Positions 33,476 to 42,892 of a stretch of DNA of 64,000 nucleotides are shown here, in pieces (the stretch's first letter is position 1; every line of letters starts with the position of its first letter). The stretch covers positions 5,394,001-5,458,000 of the forward strand of contig OZ252150.1 of NCBI GenBank assembly GCA_965248775.1. Reading direction: 5' to 3'. This DNA comes from JBHHUI01 sp965248775 (GTDB lineage: Bacteria > Chloroflexota > Anaerolineae > Anaerolineales > JBHHUI01). The notes under the pieces were generated by a model that saw only the letters and a program-made list of their open reading frames with translations, had not been told where the DNA came from and ran no database searches. The position numbers and the translations under genes are program-made.

Positions 33476-33919
33476 ATGGAACCACAAGAAGTTGTCCAAG
33501 CCTTCGTCGATGTGTTCAATGCAGGGGACCTGGATGCCGCTGCATCATATCTGTCCGACGATTTTCAATTTCATGGATCAGTCCCCGAACCCCTAGGTAC
33601 GGCAGAGTTTGTTGGGATGACAAAGGCCCTTAGAAGCGGCTTTCAAGACATAAACTACAACTTTCGTGTCAAGGATGCAGAAGGGGATGTAGTAAAGACC
33701 TCGACCCAACTCAGCGGCACCAACACCGGTGACCTGGACTTTTCGGCTATGGGCATGGGCGTCATCCCGGCTACGGGCAAGTCCTTCTCCAATCCCGAGG
33801 AACAGAACGATGTGACGATCGCGGGCGATAAAATCACGTCGTTCCGTGTTTATACAACGGAAGGTGGTGGCATAAGAGGCATACTCGCACAACTTGGCGT
33901 CCAGCCGCCAGGCGCGTAG
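33476..33919 (+). CDS. SnoaL/NTF2-like protein
   Basis: 147-aa cone-fold protein of the NTF2-like superfamily (SnoaL polyketide cyclase-like). It begins EVVQAFVDVFNAGDLDAAAS with the usual F-N-A-G-D-L, followed by LSDDFQFHG and a curved sheet. Such proteins are cyclases, isomerases or ligand-binding proteins; nothing here decides which. A GAAAGGAATATAAG leader precedes ATG 33476. A strong terminator follows. Confidence 0.8.
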   Translation: MEPQEVVQAFVDVFNAGDLDAAASYLSDDFQFHGSVPEPLGTAEFVGMTKALRSGFQDINYNFRVKDAEGDVVKTSTQLSGTNTGDLDFSAMGMGVIPATGKSFSNPEEQNDVTIAGDKITSFRVYTTEGGGIRGILAQLGVQPPGA

Positions 33920-33942
33920 AGTTCGCAACGACCGTTTTACAG

Positions 33943-33978
33943 AGTCCCGCTATGCCTGCTTGGCTTGCGGGACTTTTT
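33943..33978 (+). terminator. Intrinsic terminator after NTF2-like gene
   Basis: 8-bp perfect stem AGTCCCGC/GCGGGACT with a 16-base loop and a run of five T directly after, 24 bases beyond the stop codon. Confidence 0.85.
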
Positions 33979-34045
33979 GATTCCGTACAACTGGATATAT
34001 GCTAGCATCTGGATGGAATTACCTGTTGAAAAAAGGAGAATTACA

Positions 34046-34549
34046 ATGAAAGGTTCAGATAAATTCCTGATCGCCATGGTCGGCGGAATCGTGTTGCTGG
34101 TGATTGCCGCCCTTGTCATCACCCTCAACAGACCCGAACCCACATACATGCCCGAGGACACACCCCAGGGGATCGCACACAACTATCTTCTGGCGCTGGA
34201 AAAAGAAGAATACGAGCGGGCATACGGCTATCTTTCTCCCGATCTCGAAAACTACCCGAGCACCATGAACGCCTTCACGCGCGAGATCACCGACAACCCC
34301 TGGCAATTCCGCACCAACACCGATGCCACCCTCGCCGTGGGCGAGACCATAATCATCGGTGATTTCGCCACAGCCACCATCTACGAAAATCGTTTCCGCG
34401 ACGGCGATCTCTTCGACGGCGTCTTCGACAGCGGGCCAAATAGCTACGCCTTCGACATGGATCTCGAAATGATTGCAGGCGAATGGAAAATTGTAGACTC
34501 TCATTATTATTTCGCCTCGTGTTGGAATCACGAAGACGGCTGTGAATAA
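34046..34549 (+). CDS. Small membrane-anchored protein with NTF2-like domain, hypothetical
   Basis: 167 aa. An N-terminal helix (FLIAMVGGIVLLVIAALVI) anchors the protein; the remainder (ARAYGYLSPDLENYP-like: ERAYGYLSPDLENYP, TLAVGETIIIGDFATATIYE, EWKIVDSHYYFASCW) looks like a DUF4878/NTF2-type extracytoplasmic domain. ATG 34046 has a clear AAAAGGAG six bases before it. Followed at 32 bp by the large DUF5671-like gene with a similar ribosome site, so they are likely cotranscribed. Function unknown. Confidence 0.75.
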   Translation: MKGSDKFLIAMVGGIVLLVIAALVITLNRPEPTYMPEDTPQGIAHNYLLALEKEEYERAYGYLSPDLENYPSTMNAFTREITDNPWQFRTNTDATLAVGETIIIGDFATATIYENRFRDGDLFDGVFDSGPNSYAFDMDLEMIAGEWKIVDSHYYFASCWNHEDGCE

Positions 34550-34581
34550 ACACATCTGCCACTCCAAAAGGAGAAATTCTT

Positions 34582-36528
34582 ATGAATAATGTTCGCCGCT
34601 GGTACACCTATGTCGTCAGCTTTATCGCCCTGCAGGGTGTCACTTGGGCAATCATCGCCCTGTTGCGAAATATCTTCCTGCCTGCAACGAACGAACTTGG
34701 CGTTGCCTTTCAAATCGCGGTCATCATTGTCGGGCTGCCCGTCTTTCTAGGGCATTGGCTCTGGAGTCAGCGGAATGCTGCCAATGAGGAAGATGAACGG
34801 GAATCCGTTGTGCGCCGTCTGTATGTTTACGGCAGTCTGGCCGCCTTCCTTACGCCTTTCATCACGAATCTTTATGATCTTTTGGGCAGTCTACTGCGGG
34901 CTGCCGGCACCCTCGAGCGCCGGATTTTTGTTAACGAGCAATATGCCAATACAGACTGGTATCTCTACCACCTGTTTGCGGTCATTATCCTGGGTTTGTT
35001 CTGGTTTTATCACCAGCGTGTCACCGCCGAGGCCGTTAAAGAGACGCCAGAAACCGAAGGTTCAGCCACAGTCCGCCGCCTTTATATTTACGGGTTCAGC
35101 GCCGGAGGGCTGACGCTTGTCACACTGGCGGTCATCCATCTAATCAGCTTAGTGATGAATCAATTTGGCACACCGATCGACAGCTCGAGCGACCTGTTTG
35201 TCGGGGTGATCGATGAGATCCTGCGCCTGATTATTGGTGTGCCGCTGTGGGTGGTGTTTTGGCGCTGGACCGTAAAACTTTACAGAGGTCAGGACTCCTC
35301 CGAAAAGGACTCTGCTCTCCGCAAGTTTTATCTCCACGGTACGGTTTTCATCGCCGCGATGAGTGGGGTGGTCAACAGCACTGCTATTCTTGCGAGCCTC
35401 TTTCATACGCTGCTCGGAGTACCTACTGATGGAGATATCCGTCTGCCGCTGCCTACGATTCTCGGCACAGGCATTTTATGGGTGTTCCATTACTTAATCA
35501 TCCGTGAGGAAGCGAGAGAAGGCGAAAACACCGAACAGGCGGGCGTTTTGCGCATGTACCGCTATCTCACTGCCGGAATCGGGCTCGCAGCTTTGTTGAC
35601 AGGGGTTGGCGTTCTCCTGAGTGTGATAATCCGCTCATTTGAAGAGGGCTTCATCGGCGATCTGCGCGAGCAGTTAGGCTGGTTTATGGCCGCCGTCATC
35701 GTCGGGCTGATTGTCTGGGTCATCCCCTTCCGCATTGTGCAGGGACAGACCAGCGACGAGGGTGCCCCGGGCGCAGAAGCTCGCCGATCGATTGCCCGTA
35801 AAATCTACCTCTACGTCTTCCTCTTTATTAGTGTGCTGACGGTGCTCTCAAGCGGCGTTTTTATCGTCTTCCGCATCATTACCTTGGTCTTGGATATAGA
35901 GACCATAACACTCAGCGAAATCGCCCACGCCATCGGATTCACGATCATCGCCGTACTCAGCTGGCTCTTCCACGGCATCCTGTTACGCAGTGACCGCAAA
36001 CGTTCGGAGGCCGAGCGGCTGAAAGAAGTGGATGTGCTTAACATTGCCCTGCTCGACTTTACTCCCGGTACCTTTGGCAAAGCCCTGGCCCACGCGCTGC
36101 GCAAGGAGATGCCTGGCCTCGAACTGGAGCCCATCCTGATTGATGCTCCCGCATCCGATATACCCGAGGAAACATCCCCGCTCGAAGAACGACTAGCACA
36201 GGCTGGGCTGATCGTCATCCCATGGGACGCGCTCCTGCCCATAGAGTCAGACATTCCCGGAATACCGGCACTTGCGCACACGCTTGCCGAAAGCTCCGCT
36301 CGTAGACTGCTGGTTCCGACACCGCGCGCAGGCTGGGATTGGGTTGGCGCGCAGCCCAAAGACCATGCCGCCTTGGTCAAACAGAGCGCACGAGCAGTCC
36401 AGCAGATCATCGAAGGTGAAGACATCCGGGCGCGCAACCCGCTGGGATGCGGAGCTTGGCTCGCGATCCTCATTGGAATTGGTATTTTGCTCTCGGTGGT
36501 GGGCCGACTTTTCGAATTTCTAATTTAA
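34582..36528 (+). CDS. Multi-repeat DUF5671-like membrane protein
   Basis: 648 aa, membrane throughout. The same module, a short RRLYVYG(S/F)-type amphipathic strand followed by two helices and WxxxRxxA-type loops, recurs at least four to five times (RRLYVYGSLAAFLTP, RRLYIYGFSAGGLTL, RKFYLHGTVFIAAMS, LRMYRYLTAGIGLAA, RKIYLYVFLFISVLT). A cytoplasmic domain (about residues 480-610) with a Rossmann-like pattern (LNIALLDFTPGTFGKALAHA) and a last C-terminal helix follow. The fold looks like DUF5671 repeats plus a TIR/receiver-like soluble part; its role is unknown. Strong RBS (AAAAGGAG) before ATG 34582. Confidence 0.75.
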   Translation: MNNVRRWYTYVVSFIALQGVTWAIIALLRNIFLPATNELGVAFQIAVIIVGLPVFLGHWLWSQRNAANEEDERESVVRRLYVYGSLAAFLTPFITNLYDLLGSLLRAAGTLERRIFVNEQYANTDWYLYHLFAVIILGLFWFYHQRVTAEAVKETPETEGSATVRRLYIYGFSAGGLTLVTLAVIHLISLVMNQFGTPIDSSSDLFVGVIDEILRLIIGVPLWVVFWRWTVKLYRGQDSSEKDSALRKFYLHGTVFIAAMSGVVNSTAILASLFHTLLGVPTDGDIRLPLPTILGTGILWVFHYLIIREEAREGENTEQAGVLRMYRYLTAGIGLAALLTGVGVLLSVIIRSFEEGFIGDLREQLGWFMAAVIVGLIVWVIPFRIVQGQTSDEGAPGAEARRSIARKIYLYVFLFISVLTVLSSGVFIVFRIITLVLDIETITLSEIAHAIGFTIIAVLSWLFHGILLRSDRKRSEAERLKEVDVLNIALLDFTPGTFGKALAHALRKEMPGLELEPILIDAPASDIPEETSPLEERLAQAGLIVIPWDALLPIESDIPGIPALAHTLAESSARRLLVPTPRAGWDWVGAQPKDHAALVKQSARAVQQIIEGEDIRARNPLGCGAWLAILIGIGILLSVVGRLFEFLI

Positions 36529-36589
36529 TAGCGACAACACATCCGATATTAAATGAGGAACTCTACGACAAAGCTCGTGGGATAAAACT

Positions 36590-37735
36590 GTGAACAATCT
36601 AATAAAGTTGAAACTCTTTAGCTTGACGATATTCTTTGGCCTGCTTGTCACTGCTTGTGGACAGGATAGCGACGTCGCCATTGCTGTTGCTCTCACCCAA
36701 ACGGCAGCGGTCGTGGCAGAGCTGCCCCCACCTGTCGTCTCTACAGAGGCGCCCGCGGTAGTGGAGGTTGCGACGGTTCCGCCGGAGGCTGCTGCCCCCG
36801 GGGACTTTCAGTCGTTGAGCGCGGAGGAATGCAGCGATCTGGCGGACGAGATGACAAACACGCTGGGCGTAGAAGCGGTGCAGGAAGAGGCGCTTTTTGA
36901 AGACTTAGTCAGCGATCGGACGGGCACAGGGTGTCAGTCGACGGCTACCGGCAATGGCCTTGTTTTCGATAACGTGGTTGTTGTGCACGATGCCGTACTG
37001 GCGATCCTCCAAGCCCGCGGATGGGCCGAAGATGTCCTCAACGCTGGCGGTGGGGGCGGACCCGGTGGTATTCTCACCGGCCTTACCCAGGGCGACGGGA
37101 TATGTCAGTTGGTGGTCATCAGCGAGCCATCAGATGAAGAACTGTGCTCCCAGGATGAGCCCTTTAGCACCTGTTGGGAAAAGCTGACACCCATGCAGCA
37201 GCTCTACACAATTACGCTCAACTGTGCTCAGGACACTTTCAAGACGTCCACTTCCCAATCCGGACTGGTATTTCCGCGTATAGAGCCATTTGAATTTGGG
37301 CCAATGCAAATCATCGTACTCACCGGCGTTCCGCCCATGCTTCCGCCGCAATTTCCTGTCGAAGATGGTTTGCCCGCCGTTAATCCTTACATCTATACGT
37401 CCGATGAAGGCGAATACGAGCTGAGCCTGGATTATGGTGCAGATTGCCTGGGGGCCGGCGCTTGTCACTACGGCAGCCTGACGGGGAAAAAGGTTGATGC
37501 AAGTGAACCTGTGGGAACGAGCAACTTCCCGTTTGAAGCCGAGCGGGCGCAGGCAGTCACACTTGCCAATGGTATCGCAGGGTACTTCATCGAAGCCCTC
37601 TGTGGCGCAAATTGCGACGACGCCAAAGTGTTTTGGATATACAACGGCTATCAGTATATGGTCGGCCTGAAGGCAGGCCTGCAAGCGGATGTAGTGGCTC
37701 TGGCGAATGTAGCGATAACAAACTCAATCCAGTGA
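36590..37735 (+). CDS. Secreted lipoprotein, hypothetical
   Basis: 381 aa starting at GTG 36590. Hydrophobic signal ending LLVTACGQ: the Cys at about residue 23 is the lipidation site. A Pro/Ala/Val-rich linker precedes a Cys-rich globular domain (ECSDLADEMTNTLGVEAV, GDGICQLVVISE, TLNCAQDTFKTS, DYGADCLGAGACHYGSLTGK, EALCGANCDDAKVFW) with ten or more cysteines, suggesting several disulfides outside the cell. No family recognised. Confidence 0.75.
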   Translation: MNNLIKLKLFSLTIFFGLLVTACGQDSDVAIAVALTQTAAVVAELPPPVVSTEAPAVVEVATVPPEAAAPGDFQSLSAEECSDLADEMTNTLGVEAVQEEALFEDLVSDRTGTGCQSTATGNGLVFDNVVVVHDAVLAILQARGWAEDVLNAGGGGGPGGILTGLTQGDGICQLVVISEPSDEELCSQDEPFSTCWEKLTPMQQLYTITLNCAQDTFKTSTSQSGLVFPRIEPFEFGPMQIIVLTGVPPMLPPQFPVEDGLPAVNPYIYTSDEGEYELSLDYGADCLGAGACHYGSLTGKKVDASEPVGTSNFPFEAERAQAVTLANGIAGYFIEALCGANCDDAKVFWIYNGYQYMVGLKAGLQADVVALANVAITNSIQ

Positions 37736-38113
37736 ACTTGAAGAAAGTTTGGGATTTAGATAGAACTCCGTACCGAGGCTCGAACCGGGTTGGGATTTCA
37801 GTCGGCCTGGCTAGTTGGTGGTGGAGGTGAATGACCGCCTGCCGACACCGAGCACCTCCAGTCAAGGCTGGCTCAGGCGCAACGCTCGCTGCCCGCGACG
37901 GAGTACGATAAAACCTGGGAACAGGGTAGCGACCTGAGCATTTCGGACGCCTGCAGGATGGTTCAAAATTAGGCGGATACACAGCGCGGTTTTCTGCGTG
38001 AGTGCCGAAAATCATTTGACCCGCTGGCCTTCGCGTGAGACGGAATGATTCACGCACCCGGCACTACGCTGGGCGTTTTCAATGTGATCGAACCGTGTTA
38101 GACTGACGCGCCC
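37736..38113. other. Interval with only a gene remnant
   Basis: About 380 bp between the lipoprotein gene and lutA. It contains a 45-codon remnant (37838-37972) and no intact gene. No terminator could be assigned. Confidence 0.5.
37838..37972 (+). pseudogene. Remnant of a LuxR/AAA-type regulator C-terminus
   Basis: The frame opens after a TGA and reads LQSRLAQAQRSLPATEYDKT then WEQGSDLSISDACRMVQN before TAG. The pattern (RLAxAQ...LG/P...F/YxxAWxxGxxLSxxDAxxxxL) is the ending of many large SARP/LuxR-like or cyclase-linked AAA regulators. There is no start codon or upstream domain. Confidence 0.45.
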
Positions 38114-38833
38114 ATGCGCGTCCAGTTATTCGTAACCTGCATCGTCGATACAGTCATGCCGAAAATTGGCGAGGCTACCATGACTGTTCTGGAACGGCTT
38201 GGTCTCAGCGTTGAATTCCCCGCCGGGCAAACCTGCTGTGGACAGCCGGGCTACAATGCAGGCTATCGGGCCGAAGCGCGGCAAGTCGCCCAACATTTCC
38301 TGGATGTTTTTTCGCCAACCGAAGGATACATCGTTACACCTTCCGGCTCTTGTGCCGCGATGGTGGTGCATGGCATGCCCGATTTGTTCCGGGATGACTC
38401 AGATAACTTAGAACGTGCGCGCGAAATTGCTACGCGCACTTATGAGCTCTCACAGTTTCTGGTACGCGTACTCGGCGTGACCGACATCGGGGCGCGCTAC
38501 TATGGCATCCTGACCTATCATCCGTCGTGTCACCTGTTGCGCGGCTTGGATGAAAAGGATGCACCGCTCCAACTGTTAGAAAATGTGCGCGATGCCGATG
38601 TGATGCCCCTGCCAGATGGAGAAGAGTGCTGTGGCTTTGGCGGACTCTTCGCAGTGAAGATGGCCTCCGTCTCCAATGAAATGCTCACTCGCAAGGTCGA
38701 CAACATTCGGCGCAGCAAAGCATCTGTCTGCGTCACCTGCGATGCCGGCTGTTTGCTCAATATGGACGGAAAGCTGCGGCAGCAACCCGGCCCCCGTATG
38801 GTTCACCTTGCGGAAGTGCTGGCCGCTCGTTGA
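38114..38833 (+). CDS. lutA: L-lactate dehydrogenase complex subunit LutA (Fe-S)
   Basis: Cytoplasmic iron-sulfur subunit of the LutABC lactate-oxidising complex (lactate to pyruvate). 239 aa with the two CCG-type cysteine motifs of the LldE/LutA family (FPAGQTCCGQPGYNAG and EECCGFGGLFAVK) and HPSCHLLRG. It leads a compact run lutA-lutB-lutC, spaced 38 bp from lutB. The ATG 38114 context has little ribosome site; assignment is by the full-length match to family. Confidence 0.92.
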   Translation: MRVQLFVTCIVDTVMPKIGEATMTVLERLGLSVEFPAGQTCCGQPGYNAGYRAEARQVAQHFLDVFSPTEGYIVTPSGSCAAMVVHGMPDLFRDDSDNLERAREIATRTYELSQFLVRVLGVTDIGARYYGILTYHPSCHLLRGLDEKDAPLQLLENVRDADVMPLPDGEECCGFGGLFAVKMASVSNEMLTRKVDNIRRSKASVCVTCDAGCLLNMDGKLRQQPGPRMVHLAEVLAAR

Positions 38834-38871
38834 CTTCAACTGAATGCCGACGTAATTCAGCCTGAAAACTT

Positions 38872-40332
38872 ATGGCGACTGCCAACGTCACATTTCACGA
38901 ACGGATCGAGAGCGCGATCTCAAATGAGAACTTGCAGCGCGCCTTGGATGGCAATTTCGAGCGCTCGCAGCGCAGACGGACTGCAGCAATGGCCGCTCTG
39001 CCACAGGCCGAGGCAGTGCGCGACCGTGCGCGGGCCATTCGCATCGAGACCCTCACCCATCTCGACCAGTACCTGTTGCAATTTGAAGAACAGGTTACCG
39101 CCCATGGTGGGGTGGTGCATTGGGCTGCCGATGCGAACCAGGCCAGCCAGATCGTGTTGCGTTTGGTACAGGAAACAGGCACCGACCTCGTTGCGAAATC
39201 CAAGAGCATGGTCACGGAAGAGATCGGGCTGAACGCCACATTGCAGGAGAAAGGTATTCAGGTCGTGGAGACCGATCTCGGCGAATACATCCTGCAATTG
39301 CGGGGGGAGCAGCCCTCACACATAGTGGCCCCGGCCATTCACCTCACCCGCGATGATGTGGCACGCACATTCGCCGAGAAATTGCACACTCCCAGCAGTA
39401 TGCGTAGCGATCCGAGCAAGTGGGAAATCCCCTCTATGACAGCCATGGCACGCTCCGCGCTCCGCAAGGTCTTCCTCGATGCGGGGGTCGGTATTTCCGG
39501 CGTTAACTTCGGTGTCGCCGAGACCGGAACCATCTGCCTCATTAGCAATGAAGGCAATGGTCGCTTGGTCACTACCTTGCCGCCGGTGCACATCGCCGTG
39601 ATGGGCATTGAGCGCCTTGTGCCAAACCTCGCAGATCTGGAGGTGATGTTGCGTGTTCTGGCACGCTCGGCAACAGGGCAAAAAACCACCTGTTACACCT
39701 CAATGCTCACAGGCCCGCGCCGGCAGGATGAGGCGGACGGGCCGGAACAACTCCACCTCGTCCTGGTGGACAATGGTCGCTCCAATGTGCTTGCGAGTGA
39801 TCTGGCCGAGTCACTACTTTGCATCCGTTGTGGCGCCTGCCTCAATATCTGTCCGGTATATCGCGAGATTGGCGGCCACGCCTACGACAGTGTGTATTCC
39901 GGCCCGATCGGTGCGATTGTTTCACCGGCATTGGGAGGGCTGCGCGAGTATGGTGAGTTAGCACAGGCCAGCAGTTTGTGCGGGGCTTGCCAGGATGTGT
40001 GTCCGGTGCGTATCGATATCCCCGGGCTGCTCCTCAAAACGCGCGCGCTGCACCTTGAAGAGACCGGTGGTGCGTTGGAATGGAATCTTGCCATGCGCGG
40101 TTGGGCCTGGTCCATGCAGAGTGCAGCACGCCTGGCTTGGAGTACTCGTCTTGCGCGTGTGGGACAACGACTCGCAAATCTGCTCGGGCTTAAATTAAAG
40201 TTTCCGCCCCCGCTCAATGGCTGGACAGACCATCGCGAGTTCCCCGGCCTAGCTCCGCAGACGTTTCATGAACGCTGGGCATCCGCTGCGCTGCAGCGGG
40301 AAAGTAGCAATGGGGAGGGGCAGGACTCCTGA
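38872..40332 (+). CDS. lutB: L-lactate dehydrogenase complex subunit LutB (4Fe-4S)
   Basis: 486 aa, LldF/LutB family. The N-terminal LUD domain includes EIGLNATLQEKGIQVVETDL and VGISGVNFGVAETGTICL. The C-terminal pair of ferredoxin-like 4Fe-4S motifs is CIRCGACLNICPVYREIGG and CGACQDVCPVRID (near residues 320-395), the electron-transfer centres. It overlaps lutC by one base (TGATG), so translation is coupled. Confidence 0.93.
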   Translation: MATANVTFHERIESAISNENLQRALDGNFERSQRRRTAAMAALPQAEAVRDRARAIRIETLTHLDQYLLQFEEQVTAHGGVVHWAADANQASQIVLRLVQETGTDLVAKSKSMVTEEIGLNATLQEKGIQVVETDLGEYILQLRGEQPSHIVAPAIHLTRDDVARTFAEKLHTPSSMRSDPSKWEIPSMTAMARSALRKVFLDAGVGISGVNFGVAETGTICLISNEGNGRLVTTLPPVHIAVMGIERLVPNLADLEVMLRVLARSATGQKTTCYTSMLTGPRRQDEADGPEQLHLVLVDNGRSNVLASDLAESLLCIRCGACLNICPVYREIGGHAYDSVYSGPIGAIVSPALGGLREYGELAQASSLCGACQDVCPVRIDIPGLLLKTRALHLEETGGALEWNLAMRGWAWSMQSAARLAWSTRLARVGQRLANLLGLKLKFPPPLNGWTDHREFPGLAPQTFHERWASAALQRESSNGEGQDS

Positions 40333-41048
40333 TGTCAACGCTTGGATTCTCGCAACAGGATGGCCGCGAAATTGTGCTGCAACGAGTACAGCGCGCACTG
40401 CGCGCAGCCTCCGCTATACCGGGAGTTCGGGAAACGCAGCTATCTGTGCAGCCCGGTCCGCGCAATCGGAAGGCGTTGATCGCTGAATTCCGCAAAGAGT
40501 GGGAAGCTTTGCAGGGGAAATTCATCTCCATGCCCCGCGCGGATGCCGTCACGCGCATAGCGGCCTTGTTGCGAGAGTTGAAAGTGCGGCGTTTGCTTAC
40601 CTGGAATGAAGAACATCTTCCCGTGCGTGACCTTGCAATGGGCCTGGAGCGTTCGGGTTTTAAGTTGGAAGGCTCTGTACTTCCCCGTCGCGATCCTGCT
40701 CGCCATGCAAGGCTGCAGCAGCTTGCTGATATCGAAGTGGGTATGACGGGGGTCGCTGCTGCGATCTCGCAGGTGGGTGCACTCGTAATGCCGGGGGGGC
40801 CGGGTCTCGGACGGCTGGCTTCATTGCTCCCGCCGATCCACATCGCTCTCATCACGCCGGATGTGATATATCCAACATTCGAGGCTTGGCTTGAATACCA
40901 GAGCAAGGCTGGCGCAATTGATGGGATGCTATCATCCAGCAGCAGCTTGACCCTCATCGCCGGTCCCAGCCGCACCTCTGATATTGAGCGTGTACTGACA
41001 CTTGGCGTGCATGGTCCTGCACAGGTGCTTGCGGTGCTTCTAGAATAA
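40332..41048 (+). CDS. lutC: L-lactate dehydrogenase complex subunit LutC
   Basis: 238-aa LUD-domain protein of the YkgG/LldG family. Hallmarks are ITRIAALLRELKVRRLL-type Rossmann start and VGMTGVAAAISQVGALVMP with PPIHIALITPDVIYPTFEAW. It completes the lactate utilisation operon. The partner permease is not in this window. ATG 40332 overlaps the lutB stop. Confidence 0.93.
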   Translation: MSTLGFSQQDGREIVLQRVQRALRAASAIPGVRETQLSVQPGPRNRKALIAEFRKEWEALQGKFISMPRADAVTRIAALLRELKVRRLLTWNEEHLPVRDLAMGLERSGFKLEGSVLPRRDPARHARLQQLADIEVGMTGVAAAISQVGALVMPGGPGLGRLASLLPPIHIALITPDVIYPTFEAWLEYQSKAGAIDGMLSSSSSLTLIAGPSRTSDIERVLTLGVHGPAQVLAVLLE

Positions 41049-41143
41049 CCACGTTATCAATTTGAGATTTCAAATTCCCAGATGCAGACCAAACGTCAGG
41101 TATACTTGCGCCCGCGACAATTAATTTCGTAGCAGGAAATCCA

Positions 41144-41779
41144 ATGGACGTAGCTGAAGCAGAAAAACAATCCTACTACTACCCCAACCGCATTGGCCGG
41201 ATCATACTCACGGCGATGGAAAAAGAGATTGGCCGCGAGCAATTGGACGAAGTGCTGCGCATCTGCAATCTAGATGAGTTGCAAAAACTACCGCCAAGTA
41301 ACCTGGATAGGAAGTTTGCCTTCGAATGGGTATCCGCTTTGCAAGCTGCCACCGAAACAATTTATGGCGCCAAAGCAGGCCGCAGTATGAACTACCGCAT
41401 TGGTGGCACCTGCTTTAATACCGGTCTTAAAGAATTCGATCCGATTCTGGGTATTGCCGATCTGCCGTTTCGGTTGATGCCGCTTGGCATGAAATTCCGC
41501 GTTGGGCTGGATGTGTTCGCACGTGTATTCAACCAGTTCAGCGATCAGGTTGTGCGAATCAAGGAATCAGATGACCTCTTCGAATGGAATATAGAGCGCT
41601 GCCCTGTGTGTTGGGGACGCGAAACCGATGGGCCATGTTGCCAATTGGCGCATGGCATTCTGGAAGAGTCTATGTTCTGGGGAACGGGCGGACGGCGTTA
41701 TGAGATCGCAGAAACACATTGCATCGCGATGGGCGCCGAAGCCTGTATCTTCTCGATAAACAAAACTCCGCTTGACTAA
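41144..41779 (+). CDS. V4R (4-vinyl reductase) domain protein
   Basis: 211 aa. Compact V4R-type domain with a C-terminal cysteine-rich small-molecule pocket (RCPVCWGRETDGPCCQLAHGI) and CIAMGAEACIFSI. In other bacteria these domains occur in bacteriochlorophyll reductase subunit BchJ and in phenol/aromatic sensors (DmpR/XylR). Here it stands alone, preceded by a 95-bp gap from lutC. Role in ligand sensing or tetrapyrrole-like binding is open. Confidence 0.78.
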   Translation: MDVAEAEKQSYYYPNRIGRIILTAMEKEIGREQLDEVLRICNLDELQKLPPSNLDRKFAFEWVSALQAATETIYGAKAGRSMNYRIGGTCFNTGLKEFDPILGIADLPFRLMPLGMKFRVGLDVFARVFNQFSDQVVRIKESDDLFEWNIERCPVCWGRETDGPCCQLAHGILEESMFWGTGGRRYEIAETHCIAMGAEACIFSINKTPLD

Positions 41780-41791
41780 CGCTGCTTTTCT

Positions 41792-42673
41792 CTAAACTTC
41801 AACATCTTCAAATAAATCCTTTTCAGGCAAGTTCCGTGGAGCTGCGAGCCTCGCGCGCATAAATGTTTCACGGGTTTGGCGTCGCCGGAAAATCATGCGT
41901 ACGATGCGGTTGGTTCCAAACGATTGCTGGCTCCGATGGCAGGCACTCGCAGCGCGCTTGATAGCAAGTTCCGCGCTGATATCAATTTTGGCGTGCAGCG
42001 GAAAATTGACCTTGCTGAGGGCGACCAGATCGATATCGCCATTGCGCCCAAACGTACGCGGGTTCTGACCCACGAGCGGCATAAACTTCAAGAGCCAGCG
42101 CATCCCGCGGCGCGAGAATGTGCTGAAATATAGTTTTTGTGGTGTATGCGGAGCTAGTCCGTTCGATTGATACGTTTCGTCGCCAGCCAGTTCGTAGGCT
42201 GCCACAGTACCGGCATGCATGGCGATGTGGTCTGGATGTCGATAACCGCCGATGGGATCAAACGTGAGCACAACTTGTGGTTGTACTGCGCGGATCAGTT
42301 GTACCATGCGCGCTGTCAACTCCTCGACCGGCGCGGCAGCAAGCGCGCGCGGATGCTCATTATCGGGAGAGCCGGGCATTCCAGAATCGCGATAACCGAT
42401 GTAGTAAACCGTCGTCAATCCGAGTGTACGGGCTGCACATTCCAGCTCGGCACTACGCAGGGCTTCCGGTGAACCATACTCGTTTAGGTACTCTTGATCT
42501 ATCGTTCCCACTTCACCGCGGGTTGCACATATCAGGTGAACATCCACGCCCGCGCGGGCGTAATGCGCCAGTGTGCCACCGTTTCCAAAGGACTCGTCAT
42601 CGGGGTGCGCGAAACATACGAGCATTCGGCGCTTACCATCAGCGGGTTTTAATTGCAGGGTTTCACTATCCAC
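41792..42673 (-). CDS. PIG-L/LmbE family deacetylase
   Basis: 293-aa zinc deacetylase that removes acetyl groups from N-acetylglucosamine conjugates (MshB/BshB-like). Zinc motif AHPDDE (H23, D25, D26) and the second HPDH region (GGYRHPDHIAM) are present, with GEVGT and DSGMPGS typical of the family. The substrate is not determined; a bacillithiol or mycothiol relative is possible but no pathway genes are near. It converges on the V4R gene. Confidence 0.92.
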   Translation of the reverse strand: MDSETLQLKPADGKRRMLVCFAHPDDESFGNGGTLAHYARAGVDVHLICATRGEVGTIDQEYLNEYGSPEALRSAELECAARTLGLTTVYYIGYRDSGMPGSPDNEHPRALAAAPVEELTARMVQLIRAVQPQVVLTFDPIGGYRHPDHIAMHAGTVAAYELAGDETYQSNGLAPHTPQKLYFSTFSRRGMRWLLKFMPLVGQNPRTFGRNGDIDLVALSKVNFPLHAKIDISAELAIKRAASACHRSQQSFGTNRIVRMIFRRRQTRETFMRARLAAPRNLPEKDLFEDVEV

Positions 42674-42892
42674 AGCGGGGCATCATACCTTGCAGGTTGT
42701 GGGATGACAAGAATTCTGTGAGGTGTCTGGCATTCAAACCAGAAAACGTAAGCTGGAACTGGCACCAACGATTTTCTAGTCTGATATGTGCCAGGTGCCT
42801 AGTATTTAACTTCCTTTGAATTGACGCTTGGGTATTCGAGGGTACAATTTATTTGTCCCCGAGATTCCTGCTTTCACAAAAGGGTTCGAACA

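Noticed and set aside
37736..37850. A CTCGAACCGGG stretch resembling a T-arm
   Set aside because: No pairing acceptor or D arm within 80 bases, so not a tRNA.
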